36,417 nucleotides of DNA from a virus, in the IMG/VR virus record IMGVR_UViG_3300024518_002530, positions 1-36,417 of that record, one strand, 5' to 3'. The notes under the pieces were generated by a model. It did not search any database and was not told the DNA's origin. It saw only the letters and a list, made by a program, of their open reading frames with translations. The position numbers were made by a program, and so were the translations under genes. Positions 21,201-29,477 of this stretch are shown here, one piece after another (position 1 is the first letter of the stretch; the number at the start of each line of letters is the position of its first letter).

Positions 21201-23584
21201 CCAACCCGACCCTGCAATCATCGTTCAGGTGGCGGCGTCTGGTCCTTGAGGGCGTGACTCGTCGATCTCAGGCGTTGCGCCACATCGTTCGCGATCTCAA
21301 CGTGTTCAACCTGCTCCGCCGAACGATTCAGTTCGAGGTGGGCATCGACGCGTTGCTGTATCAGCCCGGTGACGTCGTGGCGATCTCGCATGATGTCCCG
21401 GACTTCGGCACGAGTGGGCGCATCTGGGCCGACACCCCAGAGAAAAACCTCCTCAGCGAGTGGATCGATTGGACGCAGTGGGATACGAACGCGTTCGCCG
21501 AAACCCCCACGCTAACCAACGTGACGGGTCCGCTGAGTTACGGCGCCGTGTACGAGATATCCTCAAACAGCGATGGCGGCACGTCGGGTATCTACTCGCT
21601 GGACGCGGGCATCATGCCGCCGGATGGGACGACGCAACTCCTGTCGTTCTACGTGAAGAAGGGAACTGCGACCACGTTCGAGATGAACATCCGCGACGAG
21701 ACGGCATCGCAGTCGTACGCGGCGGTGTTTGACTGGTCAGGGGCCACCCCGTCCGAGACGTCATCCCACGCGAACATCACGTCGACGATCACCGCATCGG
21801 GCAATAGCTTCTTCCTGATTGAGATCCTGCTCTCGGGTGTCACTGGCATCGAGGACAACGCGCGCAAGGTGTACATCTACGCGCCCGCCCTCGGGTCCCC
21901 TGCCGCGAACAAGGATTACCAGGTGTGGGGACCGATGCTTGAGGAGGGGGTAGCGTCTGCATCTGCCACCCCCGCGATGCAGATTCAGGTTGACCGCCCC
22001 CTCACGATCGCGGCGGCAACCGATTACCAGATCCAGGTTGAGGACTCGCTCGCAGACACCCGCGAGACGGTACGCGTCAACACCATCGCGACCCCCGCGG
22101 GGACGTACAGCGCGAGTTCGGCAATCACCCTGTCCGGATCGGGTCTGTCGTTCCTGCCCAGGAAGGACGATGAGTGGGCGTTTGGCACCGTAAGCGGTGG
22201 TGAGTCCGAGCTGTATTCCATCGTCGAAACCCGGCTCGACCCCCGTAAGCTCAAGCACCGCGTACGCGCCGTCGAGTACAACGCCTCAGTTTACGACGAC
22301 GATTTCGGCCAGTTCGAATCGGAGGCGGTGAACACCGTTCCCGAAGCGGGCGATTCGGCGGTCCCCCACGGGGTCGAGAATTTCCAGATCACCGAGGAGA
22401 CGGCCCTCAGCCCGGACGGCTCAGTGCTCATCGGCGCTGCGATATCGTTCACGCATCCCCCGGAGACGTACCACGCCGTGTGGGAGACTCGGATATACGT
22501 TGCCGAGGGTACAGCCACCGCGGGCGTGGGCGCCGCAGAACTCGTCAGGACGCTTCCCAGGACCAAGACATTCCACCGCATCACGGAGTTCAGGTTTGAG
22601 CGGAACAGGACGTATACGATCTATGCGCAACCGGTCACCCGTACCGGGGCCGGGCAGTATCGGAACTTCGTCTCATACGGCGAGTTCACAGCCAACGGGC
22701 TGGCTCCGACTCCTCTTGCGCCTACGAGTCCGTCGGCCAAGGTAGCGGGGGAAGAGGTCATCTACACGTGGGGCGATCCGGGGGACAACGATCTCGTCAA
22801 GTCCCTCGAACTCCGTCGCGGTGGATGGATCCTGGGCGAACGTATCGCGACCCTGCCCAGCGGGACTCTCCAGTACGGTCCCACCCCCGATTGGGTTGGC
22901 GCCCCTGCGAATGCCGCGGGCATGACTGCGCCTCCGATCTACATCCGATCGAAGCGGGGGACAGGGCAGGCGAGTCCCGTGGCGTTGTTGCAGTTCGAAC
23001 CAGTCCCCATCGGTAACGAAGGCGATGCCCTGGAGACCAGCCGCGAGGATGGTAACTGGGTTGGGACTCTGGTAGGCATGACGAAGTTCGCGCCGCCGCT
23101 ACCGGTCGGGGTCACGGTAACCAATCAGCTCATCGCATCCGGATCGGGAACCACGCACACGTACCAGTTCACCGGGACACCGTTCTCTACCGCGGTGCCT
23201 GTGTTCCTGCAAGTGGGCGTTGAGGCAGAACAGCATCACCCCGCCACGCTGACGGAGTTAGACAAGCTCGGTCCCATCGGTGGGAGAAACATGGGACGGT
23301 GGACGCTGGAGGGGCCGCTTGTCGCGCTGTCGGGAGATGCCGGATCAACCGTCAATTGCACCTTGACAACGGAGGTTGCTTTCTCTACGTCTTTGACTGC
23401 GGGATCGGACTTCCGCGAGTACAAGGCAGGGATCTATCGGATGCGATCATTCAAGGTCAAGGTGACGGTTGTACGGCCGGATGCTACGTATAACTTCGCC
23501 ATCACCAGGCTGTCCGTTCGGGCAACGAAGATCGGCGCCCGTCGAGCCGATCCCGTCATCGCGTCCACGTTCTCCCCTAGCTAG
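18260..23584 (+). CDS. Central tail hub, fused gpI-gpJ-like host specificity protein, 1774 aa
   Basis: The ATG at 18260 overlaps the gpK-like stop (ATGA) and is preferred to an upstream in-frame start. Residues 1 to about 150 resemble lambda gpI: a small domain, a hydrophobic segment (TFAFLSAAAPFLNAVTASLV), then SPTYGF...N...G.PIPVVYGEHRVSPPII, the way gpI ends. Without a stop it continues into SEILMLFLVSEGPIQAIGD, the way gpJ begins. Inside the hub are a LamG-like domain (about 396-555, FTWVGWVKSDG to GGMDECAFYTRELS) and a carbohydrate-binding-like jelly roll (about 1060-1235, starting NLLSEWIDWTQWD). The hub strands resume on both sides (EVTYFNRDDNYERTPISREH; RSQALRHIVRDL). Fibronectin-III-like segments follow from about 1370. 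It caps the tail and likely contacts the receptor. Confidence 0.85.
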   Translation: MILITHQRHWMAPEKAERTCVEWKPGVTIRSQAPDWFKIGEPWAVCLMNSAPTEEWDTQLDDGCHATYMVRPGFEVAVGVKTFAFLSAAAPFLNAVTASLVLNALLAPGKPPPKRDDESSPTYGFTNLQSNNRGVGTPIPVVYGEHRVSPPIINQFVRNFFDSDGDPQSEILMLFLVSEGPIQAIGDKTADGGPFSIEEGNAIDGLQIDNQPAENFNQVEAHVRLGSNDQTAIDEFAEPVLQFEVGSIFRNSTATGTITATAGVFSAGDANITKWDNAISFTAGDDADEFSAVVAFLNGLYSISSQGNITPNIAQFQTRYREVDGSGTPFGDYIVLPPENAVQVAKQGSFSVEFKHRYLDSDDYVPPVDGFYMNCPSTMLLGGSYTIDSESITQRDDVEFTWVGWVKSDGTGVSDQRYCFFDWLDSGNNEGARLTLIMGITSAQFLLEGNEWSELSGGHSSLATLRTGTAWNLVGVSFKANFDSAGNARIRFYMNGVIVSRVIANRSLILDLGQIIRMGIRSSGAAQRWIGGMDECAFYTRELSQFEVVSKWNLGANAPPGDADENGLIVGFRYDTEAGGFSPEVFGPGTDDAVTGLLMGSGTGLSTDPDITTGSDVGIVQTPQTGTNVKSKFLVEMQRINPEDSGLDDVDEATWSSVQLRAYDDFQYPSCALLAVKIRATDQLNTSQPLVTALVKGRQVPIWDGGDAQFPVAVDTYSRNPAWISADLLVNDRYGMGAFYELSDLDVNQFKNFADWCDDRIYGGGDTVPFTSVASRPAASVAGWSVDLIEWRVTSLPPNFPQPTAGVLTSSDVFLNITGTSVTPSFPSWVTSNTATSAEVLQVAWDSDTSLFHVRVPHLSTTSTITTFSATSTDYVYKIFEPRMRYDGVFDRAEFPAWDALLQVLLTARAVPVRLGSRMSIFFDDARTPVALIGMGSMIEGSFQLDYSDIASRPNAQEVTYFNRDDNYERTPISREHPDLTNPTLQSSFRWRRLVLEGVTRRSQALRHIVRDLNVFNLLRRTIQFEVGIDALLYQPGDVVAISHDVPDFGTSGRIWADTPEKNLLSEWIDWTQWDTNAFAETPTLTNVTGPLSYGAVYEISSNSDGGTSGIYSLDAGIMPPDGTTQLLSFYVKKGTATTFEMNIRDETASQSYAAVFDWSGATPSETSSHANITSTITASGNSFFLIEILLSGVTGIEDNARKVYIYAPALGSPAANKDYQVWGPMLEEGVASASATPAMQIQVDRPLTIAAATDYQIQVEDSLADTRETVRVNTIATPAGTYSASSAITLSGSGLSFLPRKDDEWAFGTVSGGESELYSIVETRLDPRKLKHRVRAVEYNASVYDDDFGQFESEAVNTVPEAGDSAVPHGVENFQITEETALSPDGSVLIGAAISFTHPPETYHAVWETRIYVAEGTATAGVGAAELVRTLPRTKTFHRITEFRFERNRTYTIYAQPVTRTGAGQYRNFVSYGEFTANGLAPTPLAPTSPSAKVAGEEVIYTWGDPGDNDLVKSLELRRGGWILGERIATLPSGTLQYGPTPDWVGAPANAAGMTAPPIYIRSKRGTGQASPVALLQFEPVPIGNEGDALETSREDGNWVGTLVGMTKFAPPLPVGVTVTNQLIASGSGTTHTYQFTGTPFSTAVPVFLQVGVEAEQHHPATLTELDKLGPIGGRNMGRWTLEGPLVALSGDAGSTVNCTLTTEVAFSTSLTAGSDFREYKAGIYRMRSFKVKVTVVRPDATYNFAITRLSVRATKIGARRADPVIASTFSPS

Positions 23585-23586
23585 CC

Positions 23587-23943
23587 ATGGCCCTTCAATC
23601 AGCAGAGATCCAGCATTTCAGCGCCTCGACTGACGGGAAGCAGATCAAGGTTACGGCTACTTCGACGGCGGGGACGACGATTCATTCCACCGCGTCGGGG
23701 AAGATCGATCAGGTGTTTCTGTATGCAAGTAGCATCACGACGGCGGACGTTGTGTTGACCATCGAATGGGGTGGGGTTGCTGCGCCCGACGACAACCTGA
23801 TTCAGACGATCCCCGGCAAGGAGGGAGATTTTCTCATGGTGTCGGGGAAGACGCTGGGGAATGGGAAAACCATTCAGGCGTTCGCAGCCGTAGCAAACAC
23901 GATCATGATTTCAGGCTTCGTGCAGAGGTTGACGAACGAATGA
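23587..23943 (+). CDS. Small tail-tip associated virion protein, 118 aa
   Basis: This lies just after the hub gene and overlaps the fibre gene by 4 bases. It is Thr/Ser/Gly-rich and looks like an all-beta sandwich (KQIKVTATSTAGTTIHST, KIDQVFLYASSITTADVVLTIEWGG, KTIQAFAAVANTIMISGFVQRL). Similar small beta proteins next to hub and fibre genes are usually virion components that help attach fibres. No specific family is recognised. Confidence 0.6.
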   Translation: MALQSAEIQHFSASTDGKQIKVTATSTAGTTIHSTASGKIDQVFLYASSITTADVVLTIEWGGVAAPDDNLIQTIPGKEGDFLMVSGKTLGNGKTIQAFAAVANTIMISGFVQRLTNE

Positions 23944-25562
23944 GAACCGGGTACATGGGAACCAACGCCTTGCGCAAGGCAACTTTTGGGCGTGTGAACA
24001 CGTCGAAGGTGGTTTTCCCTATTCCGCTGGACATCTACATCGAGCTCAATCAGAGGTTCGCTGAGGAGAACATCCACGGGGCACTCAACCCGCTGTCTAC
24101 TGGCGACACCCTTAGTGCATCTGATGCGATCTCCGTATCCAAGGGCACCGGGAAACTCCTGTTCGTGGTCAACGCTGGGGCAACGTTGACTGGGACAATG
24201 ACGATCACCGGGACCAAGGTCGATCGGGATACCCAGGTCCAGACAGCATCATTCCAAGAGACCTTATCTGTAGTGGGGGTGTCGACCGACAACTCGGACA
24301 CAGATGCCGACGGGAACACGCGGCACTCGTTCTCGCGCGCGTATATATCATCGAACTGGTACACGAGCACGGTTGTGATGTCCACCGCGGACCTCGCCCT
24401 GTCGGATGTGGATGTGTATCACTGCTCGTTTGAACAGGTGAACGATCAGCCGGATATCACCCTCACCACGTTTGACATCAACACGTTTACGTCGAACGCA
24501 AACGCATGGTTGCATGCGCACCTGTACTGCGTATGCGTGTCGGGGTCTCACGTTGAACTATCCCGAGAAGCATCCCTAGAGATCCCCAGCGGCGACGGCA
24601 TAGCCAACAAGTATTGGCGGCTGCGGTCGGGGGTAATTGATAAATCGCTCGACGGCACGACGGACGGGTTCTTCGTCGATGTGTTCTTCGGCCCCTCATC
24701 GCAGACGTACTTCCAAGACTTCACGTGCAAGCTGTGGATTGATGTTCAGAAGGATCTGACGACGTTCCTTGCGTCCATCCCTCCCCACGACCACGCAACC
24801 GAGACGATCATCCCTGCGACGGTGAGCGCGACCACGGGGATGACGTTGAGCGGCGGGATCGTGTTCGCGGATGTGCCAGAGCAGATCCTCGGGTTGGGGA
24901 CAAAAGCCACCCCCACCACGGCGGACCTCATGCTAATTGAGGACCGTGCAGACGGCGATGAGAAGAAGCGAGTTTCGATCAACACGGTGCTCAAGGCCCA
25001 CTACTCCGCCGTGTCGTCGGTTCCCTACCGTGATGGTTCGGGAGCTATCACATCTAGGGCTCTGGCTACAGACGTACTCCTAGGTTCGAATAACGGCCAA
25101 AACGTAGTCACGTACGCATCCACCGCCGGATCGATGATGGCGCGGCGGGTTGCGGACGGGAACCATTCATTCCTGACAAACGATGATGTCCGCAACGAAC
25201 TCCAGATCGGGTTCGTCCTGTGGGGCGAGGAGAACGCCGCCCTAGGGGATGGGCTGTACGAATGGTCTTGGGGGAACGGTGGGGTTCCCGGGGCGGGCGA
25301 AGGATTCGTAGCCCCGTACGCGGGCAAGGTCATCGGCATGGGGCTGTTCACGAACACATCGTCCTCCGCCACGGTGGTCCTTGAGGCCAGCACCGCAAGC
25401 ACCGTGGGGACCGTAGCTACGTCCGGAGCTATTTCAGGAACGATGACGGGAGGCACGTCCACGTTCTCCGCGGGCGAGTTGCTCACGTTCAAGACCATTA
25501 CCGCAGGCGGCGCATCTACTGGCCCGAACATCGTGAACGCGTTCATCGTGTTCAACATCTGA
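23940..25562 (+). CDS. Probable tail fibre, 540 aa
   Basis: The ATG at 23940 overlaps the previous stop (ATGA); a second ATG is 15 bases on. The product has a beta-rich N-terminal domain, and near residues 315-345 a segment (GTKATPTTADLMLIEDRADGDEKKRVSINTVL) of a type seen in many phage fibres as a joint between shaft and attachment domain. The C-terminus is strongly Thr/Ser/Gly/Ala-rich (SSSATVVLEASTASTVGTVATSG...), as in trimeric fibre tips. The four Cys in LYCVCVSG and nearby are unusual for a fibre. Receptor binding is inferred from position and composition. Confidence 0.68.
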   Translation: MRTGYMGTNALRKATFGRVNTSKVVFPIPLDIYIELNQRFAEENIHGALNPLSTGDTLSASDAISVSKGTGKLLFVVNAGATLTGTMTITGTKVDRDTQVQTASFQETLSVVGVSTDNSDTDADGNTRHSFSRAYISSNWYTSTVVMSTADLALSDVDVYHCSFEQVNDQPDITLTTFDINTFTSNANAWLHAHLYCVCVSGSHVELSREASLEIPSGDGIANKYWRLRSGVIDKSLDGTTDGFFVDVFFGPSSQTYFQDFTCKLWIDVQKDLTTFLASIPPHDHATETIIPATVSATTGMTLSGGIVFADVPEQILGLGTKATPTTADLMLIEDRADGDEKKRVSINTVLKAHYSAVSSVPYRDGSGAITSRALATDVLLGSNNGQNVVTYASTAGSMMARRVADGNHSFLTNDDVRNELQIGFVLWGEENAALGDGLYEWSWGNGGVPGAGEGFVAPYAGKVIGMGLFTNTSSSATVVLEASTASTVGTVATSGAISGTMTGGTSTFSAGELLTFKTITAGGASTGPNIVNAFIVFNI

Positions 25563-25563
25563 C

Positions 25564-27513
25564 ATGGCCCTCATATCCGTATCAGTCCAGATCAACCGCC
25601 GGATGAACCCGGTGAAACTCCGGTTCAGCCGTGAGGGTAACCTCGAACTGCGCAAGCTGTACGGACCGGACGATACGCCGCCTGCGACTAAGGATAGCTG
25701 GGCAGTCACACCCGCACTCCCGCCTGGCCTGTCGTTGGAGGAAGGGGTCATCCGGGGCATCCCCACTAAACTGACTCCGAGTCAGACGTACCGGATCTCG
25801 GGGGGGAACGGGCCGGATGGGACCGCTGTCGGGACCGTTACGTTAGTCGTTGCTGCTCAACCTGTTCCGGCAGTTGAGTTCGGGATGAACGTCAACAACA
25901 ACTTCAACTACGAGCGCGCGATTCCGTTTGCTGATCTGATGGCGCGGGGGCAGGAATGGGCATACGTTGTGGGCGGTATAACCACCGTTGCGACATCGCT
26001 CCCTCCGTTGATTGAGTGGGGGTTGCTCGGTGAAGGCAATCCCAATATGTCTCTAGCCACCATCGCTACGGTGGGATCCCGTGTGTTCAACAACATGGAC
26101 GGCAAGATGCCCAACGGCACCGCGGGTTCGCCGTACGTGCTCGTATGGAAGGGTACTGGGGACGTCGATCTGATCGGGCAGGCTGGGCTTGCCGAGATAT
26201 CATCGGTAACGCGGCGCAAGGAATACACACTGTCCGCAGCAACCGCGGCCGATGCCATCTTCGAGATCCACATTACATCGTCCGATTCATCGAACCCCGT
26301 GCGTGATATCCACTGCTGGATGCCTGGATTGAGTGCGGCGGGTCGACCGATCTTCAATCCGGTCTGGTTGTCCTTGATGAACGATGGGAACTTCTCCATC
26401 ATTCGTCTCATGGATTGGTCTTGCGTAAACTTCCACGGAGCTGGCCCGTCCAATTGGTGGTCGTTCCAGCACACCCTAGACGGACGACCACGACCGAGCA
26501 ACCCGAGCCAAGGCACACACCGCGGAGTGTGCATAGAGTACATGGTCGCGCTAGCGAACACGATGAGTACGAACTTCGTCCTCAACGTACCACACCCGGC
26601 ACAGATGAGCGATTCGGATTACGCGGTGCTCATCACCGACATCTTCGATCGGGCCAAGAATGGCAGCCCCGCGATTTCTGGCATCAACGGCGCGTCGGGA
26701 TCTGAGGTAGCGTTCTCGGGGTTGCGATCTGATCTGACGATGTATGTTGAGCGGTCTAATGAGATGTTCTTCGGGTTCCCCGTGGTTTCTTGGGACCATG
26801 CCAGGATGTGGGAAATGGGAGGCCCTCCAGCGGGCTGGCCCATCGCGCGGTGGCGTGGGCTCGTAATAGGCGAACTCATGGATGCTGCGGATGCGGTATT
26901 CGGAGCAGACTCAACGCAGATCAAGCATTACATCGGGGGGCAGACGAATAATCCGGATTACAACTTCTTCATGTTCCGGTTTATGACCGGAACTTACCGG
27001 CCGACCCTGCGTATCGACGCGATTGGTGGTGCCGGATACATCAACCCCACACGGACGGGCTCCGCCGATGACTGGGACGCAAGCACTACCGGGCTAAGTA
27101 TGTGCGAGGCGTTGATTACCGATACCGTCGGATTCTACAGGAATTCGTGGGAGGTCTATCGCCAAGAGGTGGTAGAGAAGTGGTGGAACACCGACGGCAC
27201 CCACCCGGAGTTCATGATGTACGAGGGCGGTCAACACATGACCACCGTATCAACCGACACATGGGACGGGCAACCCGCGCAAAACATCGAGCGGATGTAC
27301 GACGTGTACCGCACGATCGCGTCTATCGCTCAGGTTGAGTTGGTGGACAGGCTAATCTTCTTCTCCTTCATGTCAGACCAGACATCTCCAGGCGACCCCC
27401 AAACCGCGTGGTTTGGCTGTTTCGATAACATGTCCGAAACCCTCACCCTCCCCGTCACTGGCTACACGTCGGGCGAACGCGCGAAAGCGCAAGCCATCTA
27501 TCAGGGACCGTAA
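25564..27513 (+). CDS. Putative tail glycosidase/depolymerase with Ig-like N-terminus, 649 aa
   Basis: Residues about 47-97 look like a putative Ig (He_PIG-type) domain: LPPGLSLEEGVIRGIPTKL followed by two strands. The rest reads as one large enzyme-like domain. Two spots resemble clan GH-A glycoside hydrolases: an NE pair at Asn399-Glu400 (YVERSNEMFFGF), where the acid/base would lie, and Glu554 in MMYEGGQH, where the nucleophile would lie; the 154-residue spacing is plausible for an (alpha/beta)8 barrel. Aromatic residues are abundant, as in sugar clefts. A tail-borne enzyme that degrades capsular or exopolysaccharide would fit its place after the fibre gene. The family is not certain and no substrate can be named. 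Confidence 0.55.
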   Translation: MALISVSVQINRRMNPVKLRFSREGNLELRKLYGPDDTPPATKDSWAVTPALPPGLSLEEGVIRGIPTKLTPSQTYRISGGNGPDGTAVGTVTLVVAAQPVPAVEFGMNVNNNFNYERAIPFADLMARGQEWAYVVGGITTVATSLPPLIEWGLLGEGNPNMSLATIATVGSRVFNNMDGKMPNGTAGSPYVLVWKGTGDVDLIGQAGLAEISSVTRRKEYTLSAATAADAIFEIHITSSDSSNPVRDIHCWMPGLSAAGRPIFNPVWLSLMNDGNFSIIRLMDWSCVNFHGAGPSNWWSFQHTLDGRPRPSNPSQGTHRGVCIEYMVALANTMSTNFVLNVPHPAQMSDSDYAVLITDIFDRAKNGSPAISGINGASGSEVAFSGLRSDLTMYVERSNEMFFGFPVVSWDHARMWEMGGPPAGWPIARWRGLVIGELMDAADAVFGADSTQIKHYIGGQTNNPDYNFFMFRFMTGTYRPTLRIDAIGGAGYINPTRTGSADDWDASTTGLSMCEALITDTVGFYRNSWEVYRQEVVEKWWNTDGTHPEFMMYEGGQHMTTVSTDTWDGQPAQNIERMYDVYRTIASIAQVELVDRLIFFSFMSDQTSPGDPQTAWFGCFDNMSETLTLPVTGYTSGERAKAQAIYQGP

Positions 27514-27785
27514 TGAACAAACAATGGGCAGATTGGATCCTACGGAGCCTGCTCATAGCAGCGGTGCTAGGGTCCCTGGGATTCTCTTTCAAGACCTTCG
27601 GCCAGATGACGTCGCTGACGAGTGACTCGGCCAACCTGAAGGAAGGGCTCGCTGAACTCAAGGCGGACGTGCATATCGGCTTCGCCCGCATCGACTCGCA
27701 AACGCTGTCCGCCATGGAGGTGGAGGCAATGATCCTGAGGGAAGTCGGGCCCCTGAAGGAAAAGATAGCGGCACTAGAAAAGTGA
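27513..27785 (+). CDS. Small membrane-anchored coiled-coil protein, 90 aa
   Basis: One hydrophobic helix near residues 9-26 (ILRSLLIAAVLGSLGFSF) follows a short start with few charges, and the rest is a charged helical coiled coil (LKEGLAELKADV ... LREVGPLKEKIAALEK). The single N-terminal anchor with a long amphipathic tail recalls small phage lysis or inner-spanin-like proteins, and its position after the tail genes and before two more exported proteins supports a lysis-related role. No holin or endolysin motif is seen. It overlaps the previous gene by one base. Confidence 0.6.
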   Translation: MNKQWADWILRSLLIAAVLGSLGFSFKTFGQMTSLTSDSANLKEGLAELKADVHIGFARIDSQTLSAMEVEAMILREVGPLKEKIAALEK

Positions 27786-27792
27786 GGACCAC

Positions 27793-28107
27793 GTGCGCCA
27801 CGCCCGACTTGCCCTACTCTGTGCGGCAGCTCTCGCGCTGCTGTTCATGTCCTATGGGACGTATTCGAAGCTCGATGTTCTGATTCTGCAACAGGAGACC
27901 ACGATGCCTGAACCCGATGAAACAACGATGACTACCTCCTGGTGCTACAAGACAGGGGAGCCAGCCATGCACACCCGCATCGACGTGGCAACCACCCGTC
28001 TGCCCCATGAGACCCCGGCAGAACACAAGGCCCGGCACGAGGCTGCGGTCGCTGCCCAGATTCTCCTAACCCCGAACAACTGCCAAGCCCCTGGGCACCC
28101 GCTATGA
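27793..28107 (+). CDS. Small exported or membrane protein, 104 aa
   Basis: A GTG start follows GAGGACC. The N-terminus is a signal-anchor (ARLALLCAAALALLFMSYGTY). The rest is hydrophilic, has two Cys (one in TSWCYKTGE, one near the end in PNNCQAPG) and a His/Ala-rich helix (TPAEHKARHEAAVAAQIL). With one membrane segment and a periplasmic tail it would fit an envelope-facing lysis or exclusion protein. It overlaps the lipoprotein gene by 4 bases. No family is recognised. Confidence 0.55.
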   Translation: MRHARLALLCAAALALLFMSYGTYSKLDVLILQQETTMPEPDETTMTTSWCYKTGEPAMHTRIDVATTRLPHETPAEHKARHEAAVAAQILLTPNNCQAPGHPL

Positions 28108-28421
28108 AATACCTACTCATCCTGCTTCTGTTCTGCGCGTCGTGCGCAAGCATGTCGGCTGTCGGCCAGCTCGGTAAGGACATCGCGGCGCTCAGTGAAA
28201 AGCCTTACATCACCGAAGCCGACCATGAAGTTCTGGTAGCCGACGTCACCTCACTGGAGGAAGCGGTCGAAGCCGACAAGGCCGCCGGTAAGGGGATCCT
28301 CAACGGGCTCACTGGCGCTCAGGCTGGCGGTGGTGCGCTGGGGCTACTCGCTGCCGCTGTCGCAGCCGCGAACGCATACCGCAACCGTGGGCTTCCTGGG
28401 TCCACCCGAGCCAAGGCATGA
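28104..28421 (+). CDS. Small probable lipoprotein with second hydrophobic segment, 105 aa
   Basis: MKYLLILLLFCASCASM is a lipoprotein-like signal: the second Cys (C14) follows A-S, a common lipobox ending, although the -3 residue is Cys rather than Leu. A charged middle (DIAALSEKPYITEADHEVLVADV...) is followed by a Gly/Ala-rich hydrophobic stretch (GGGALGLLAAAVAAANAY) that may be a second membrane helix. Together with the two genes before it this may form a lysis or envelope cassette; an outer-spanin role is possible but it lacks the usual proline-rich linker. Confidence 0.58.
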   Translation: MKYLLILLLFCASCASMSAVGQLGKDIAALSEKPYITEADHEVLVADVTSLEEAVEADKAAGKGILNGLTGAQAGGGALGLLAAAVAAANAYRNRGLPGSTRAKA

Positions 28422-28798
28422 CCGACACAGCATTCTTCATCGCCACCGCGTCATCGGCTATCGCAACCAGCCTGCGGACGAACGTCGAAACCTCGCTCGC
28501 CAAGGCCAGACGCGAAACCTTGTCCGTCCTCAGTGCGGATGCCATCCTGACCACCAACGTGGACGCCGTGTTCGTCGATGCCACGGGCGGCGTGACGATC
28601 TCCATGCCGCCGTCCCCTACGTCGGGGGATAACTTCCGCATTCAGAAGTACGACGGCACCGCTGGGGTCCTGACGATCTCGGGGAACGGGAACCTCATCA
28701 ATGGCACCGCCACGGTCTCGGCTTCGTCGCAGTGGGCGGGGTGGCAGCTCACGTACAGTGATACGGGTTCGGTCGCGTGGGCCGGGTTCCTGTTCTAA
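28418..28798 (+). CDS. Short fibre-tip-like beta protein, 126 aa
   Basis: After a helical N-terminus (about 40 residues) the product has a pattern seen in fibre tips: ILTTNVDAVFVDATGGVTISMPPSPTSGDNFRIQKYDGTAGVLTI, then GNGNLINGTATVSA and a closing aromatic strand ending VAWAGFLF. It is probably a small trimeric virion or host-binding protein. It is the last gene of the plus-strand operon, just ahead of a strong terminator, and overlaps the lipoprotein gene by 4 bases. Confidence 0.62.
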   Translation: MTDTAFFIATASSAIATSLRTNVETSLAKARRETLSVLSADAILTTNVDAVFVDATGGVTISMPPSPTSGDNFRIQKYDGTAGVLTISGNGNLINGTATVSASSQWAGWQLTYSDTGSVAWAGFLF

Positions 28799-28801
28799 AC
28801 T

Positions 28802-28868
28802 CACCCCCCGCCCCCTAACCGCGGAACTTCGCCTCCCGTGATTTTCGTGGCGGGGTGGGGGGTGTTTT
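28802..28868 (+). terminator. Terminator at end of plus-strand operon
   Basis: CACCCCCCGCCCC (28802-28814) pairs with GGGGTGGGGGGTG (28852-28864), 13 pairs with one G-U, followed by TTTT. The loop is long (37 bases) and can form its own small hairpins. It closes the head-tail operon. Confidence 0.8.
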
Positions 28869-28874
28869 ATCTAC

Positions 28875-28903
28875 GAAAATAGCGGGAGGTGATTGCCCCC
28901 CGC
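28875..28903 (-). terminator. Terminator at end of minus-strand operon
   Basis: Read on the minus strand, GCGGG(G)GG-CAATCA-CC(T)CCCGC forms a hairpin (28882-28903 on the plus strand) with one mismatch and is followed by TATTTTCG. It lies about 10 bases after the stop of the 28914 gene and back-to-back with the plus-strand terminator. Confidence 0.7.
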
Positions 28904-28913
28904 TTGAGTGCGA

Positions 28914-29477
28914 CTATCCCGAAATACGTTCCTGCGTCTGAGCCATGCCCAAACGCTGGACGGTATTGGCTTCACCGGATGCACGGCGACTGCGGTAATA
29001 GCAGTACGCATCCCACAAAGTTGCCCACGGGGCTCCCTCCGGGAAGAACAGGATAGCGACAGCGGGACCGGCACCACGGTTCGGGATAAGGTCGCGAGGC
29101 GCCAAGCGCACGGGCTTCCCATCGAGTTCGTAGTTGGCGGCTTCCTTGCTGACGCCCCTGGTAGAAATCTGTCCCCAGAGGTCAACGACCACTTGAGGAA
29201 CACCGATGGCTACGAAGTCGTCTTCCAGCCCATCCTCGTTCTTGCCGAGGATCTGGGCAACGATTCGTGCGGGGAACCTGCTGTCTACCTCGCGTTCGAT
29301 CTTCTCCGCCACGGCCTGCTTATAGAAAGAGGGCACCGTAGCGTCGAGGATCATTGCCTTGAGGCGTCGAGCATAATACGTCCCGAGCTTCTCAGTGAGG
29401 CATTCTCGGGTAACGAGGTTTGAGCCTTCGCGATTGAGAGCGAGGGCTGCGTTTGTCATGTCGGAAGTGGAAATCAT
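28914..29477 (-). CDS. Hypothetical protein downstream of ParB-like gene, 187 aa
   Basis: This soluble protein of 187 residues overlaps the ParB-like gene by 4 bases and so is probably translated with it. The N-terminal half is helical and charged (CLTEKLGTYYARRLKAMILDATVPSFYKQAVAEKIEREVDSRFP). The middle has LDGKPVRLAPRDLIPNRGAGPAVAILFFPEGAPW, and the end is aromatic then basic. No known motif is visible. A role beside the ParB-like protein, for example in DNA handling, is a guess from context. Confidence 0.65.
   Translation of the reverse strand: MISTSDMTNAALALNREGSNLVTRECLTEKLGTYYARRLKAMILDATVPSFYKQAVAEKIEREVDSRFPARIVAQILGKNEDGLEDDFVAIGVPQVVVDLWGQISTRGVSKEAANYELDGKPVRLAPRDLIPNRGAGPAVAILFFPEGAPWATLWDAYCYYRSRRASGEANTVQRLGMAQTQERISG

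Noticed and set aside
15233-28798. Diversity-generating retroelement acting on hub or fibre genes
   Set aside because: No reverse transcriptase and no template/variable repeat pair was seen near the fibre, hub or C-type-lectin-like ends.
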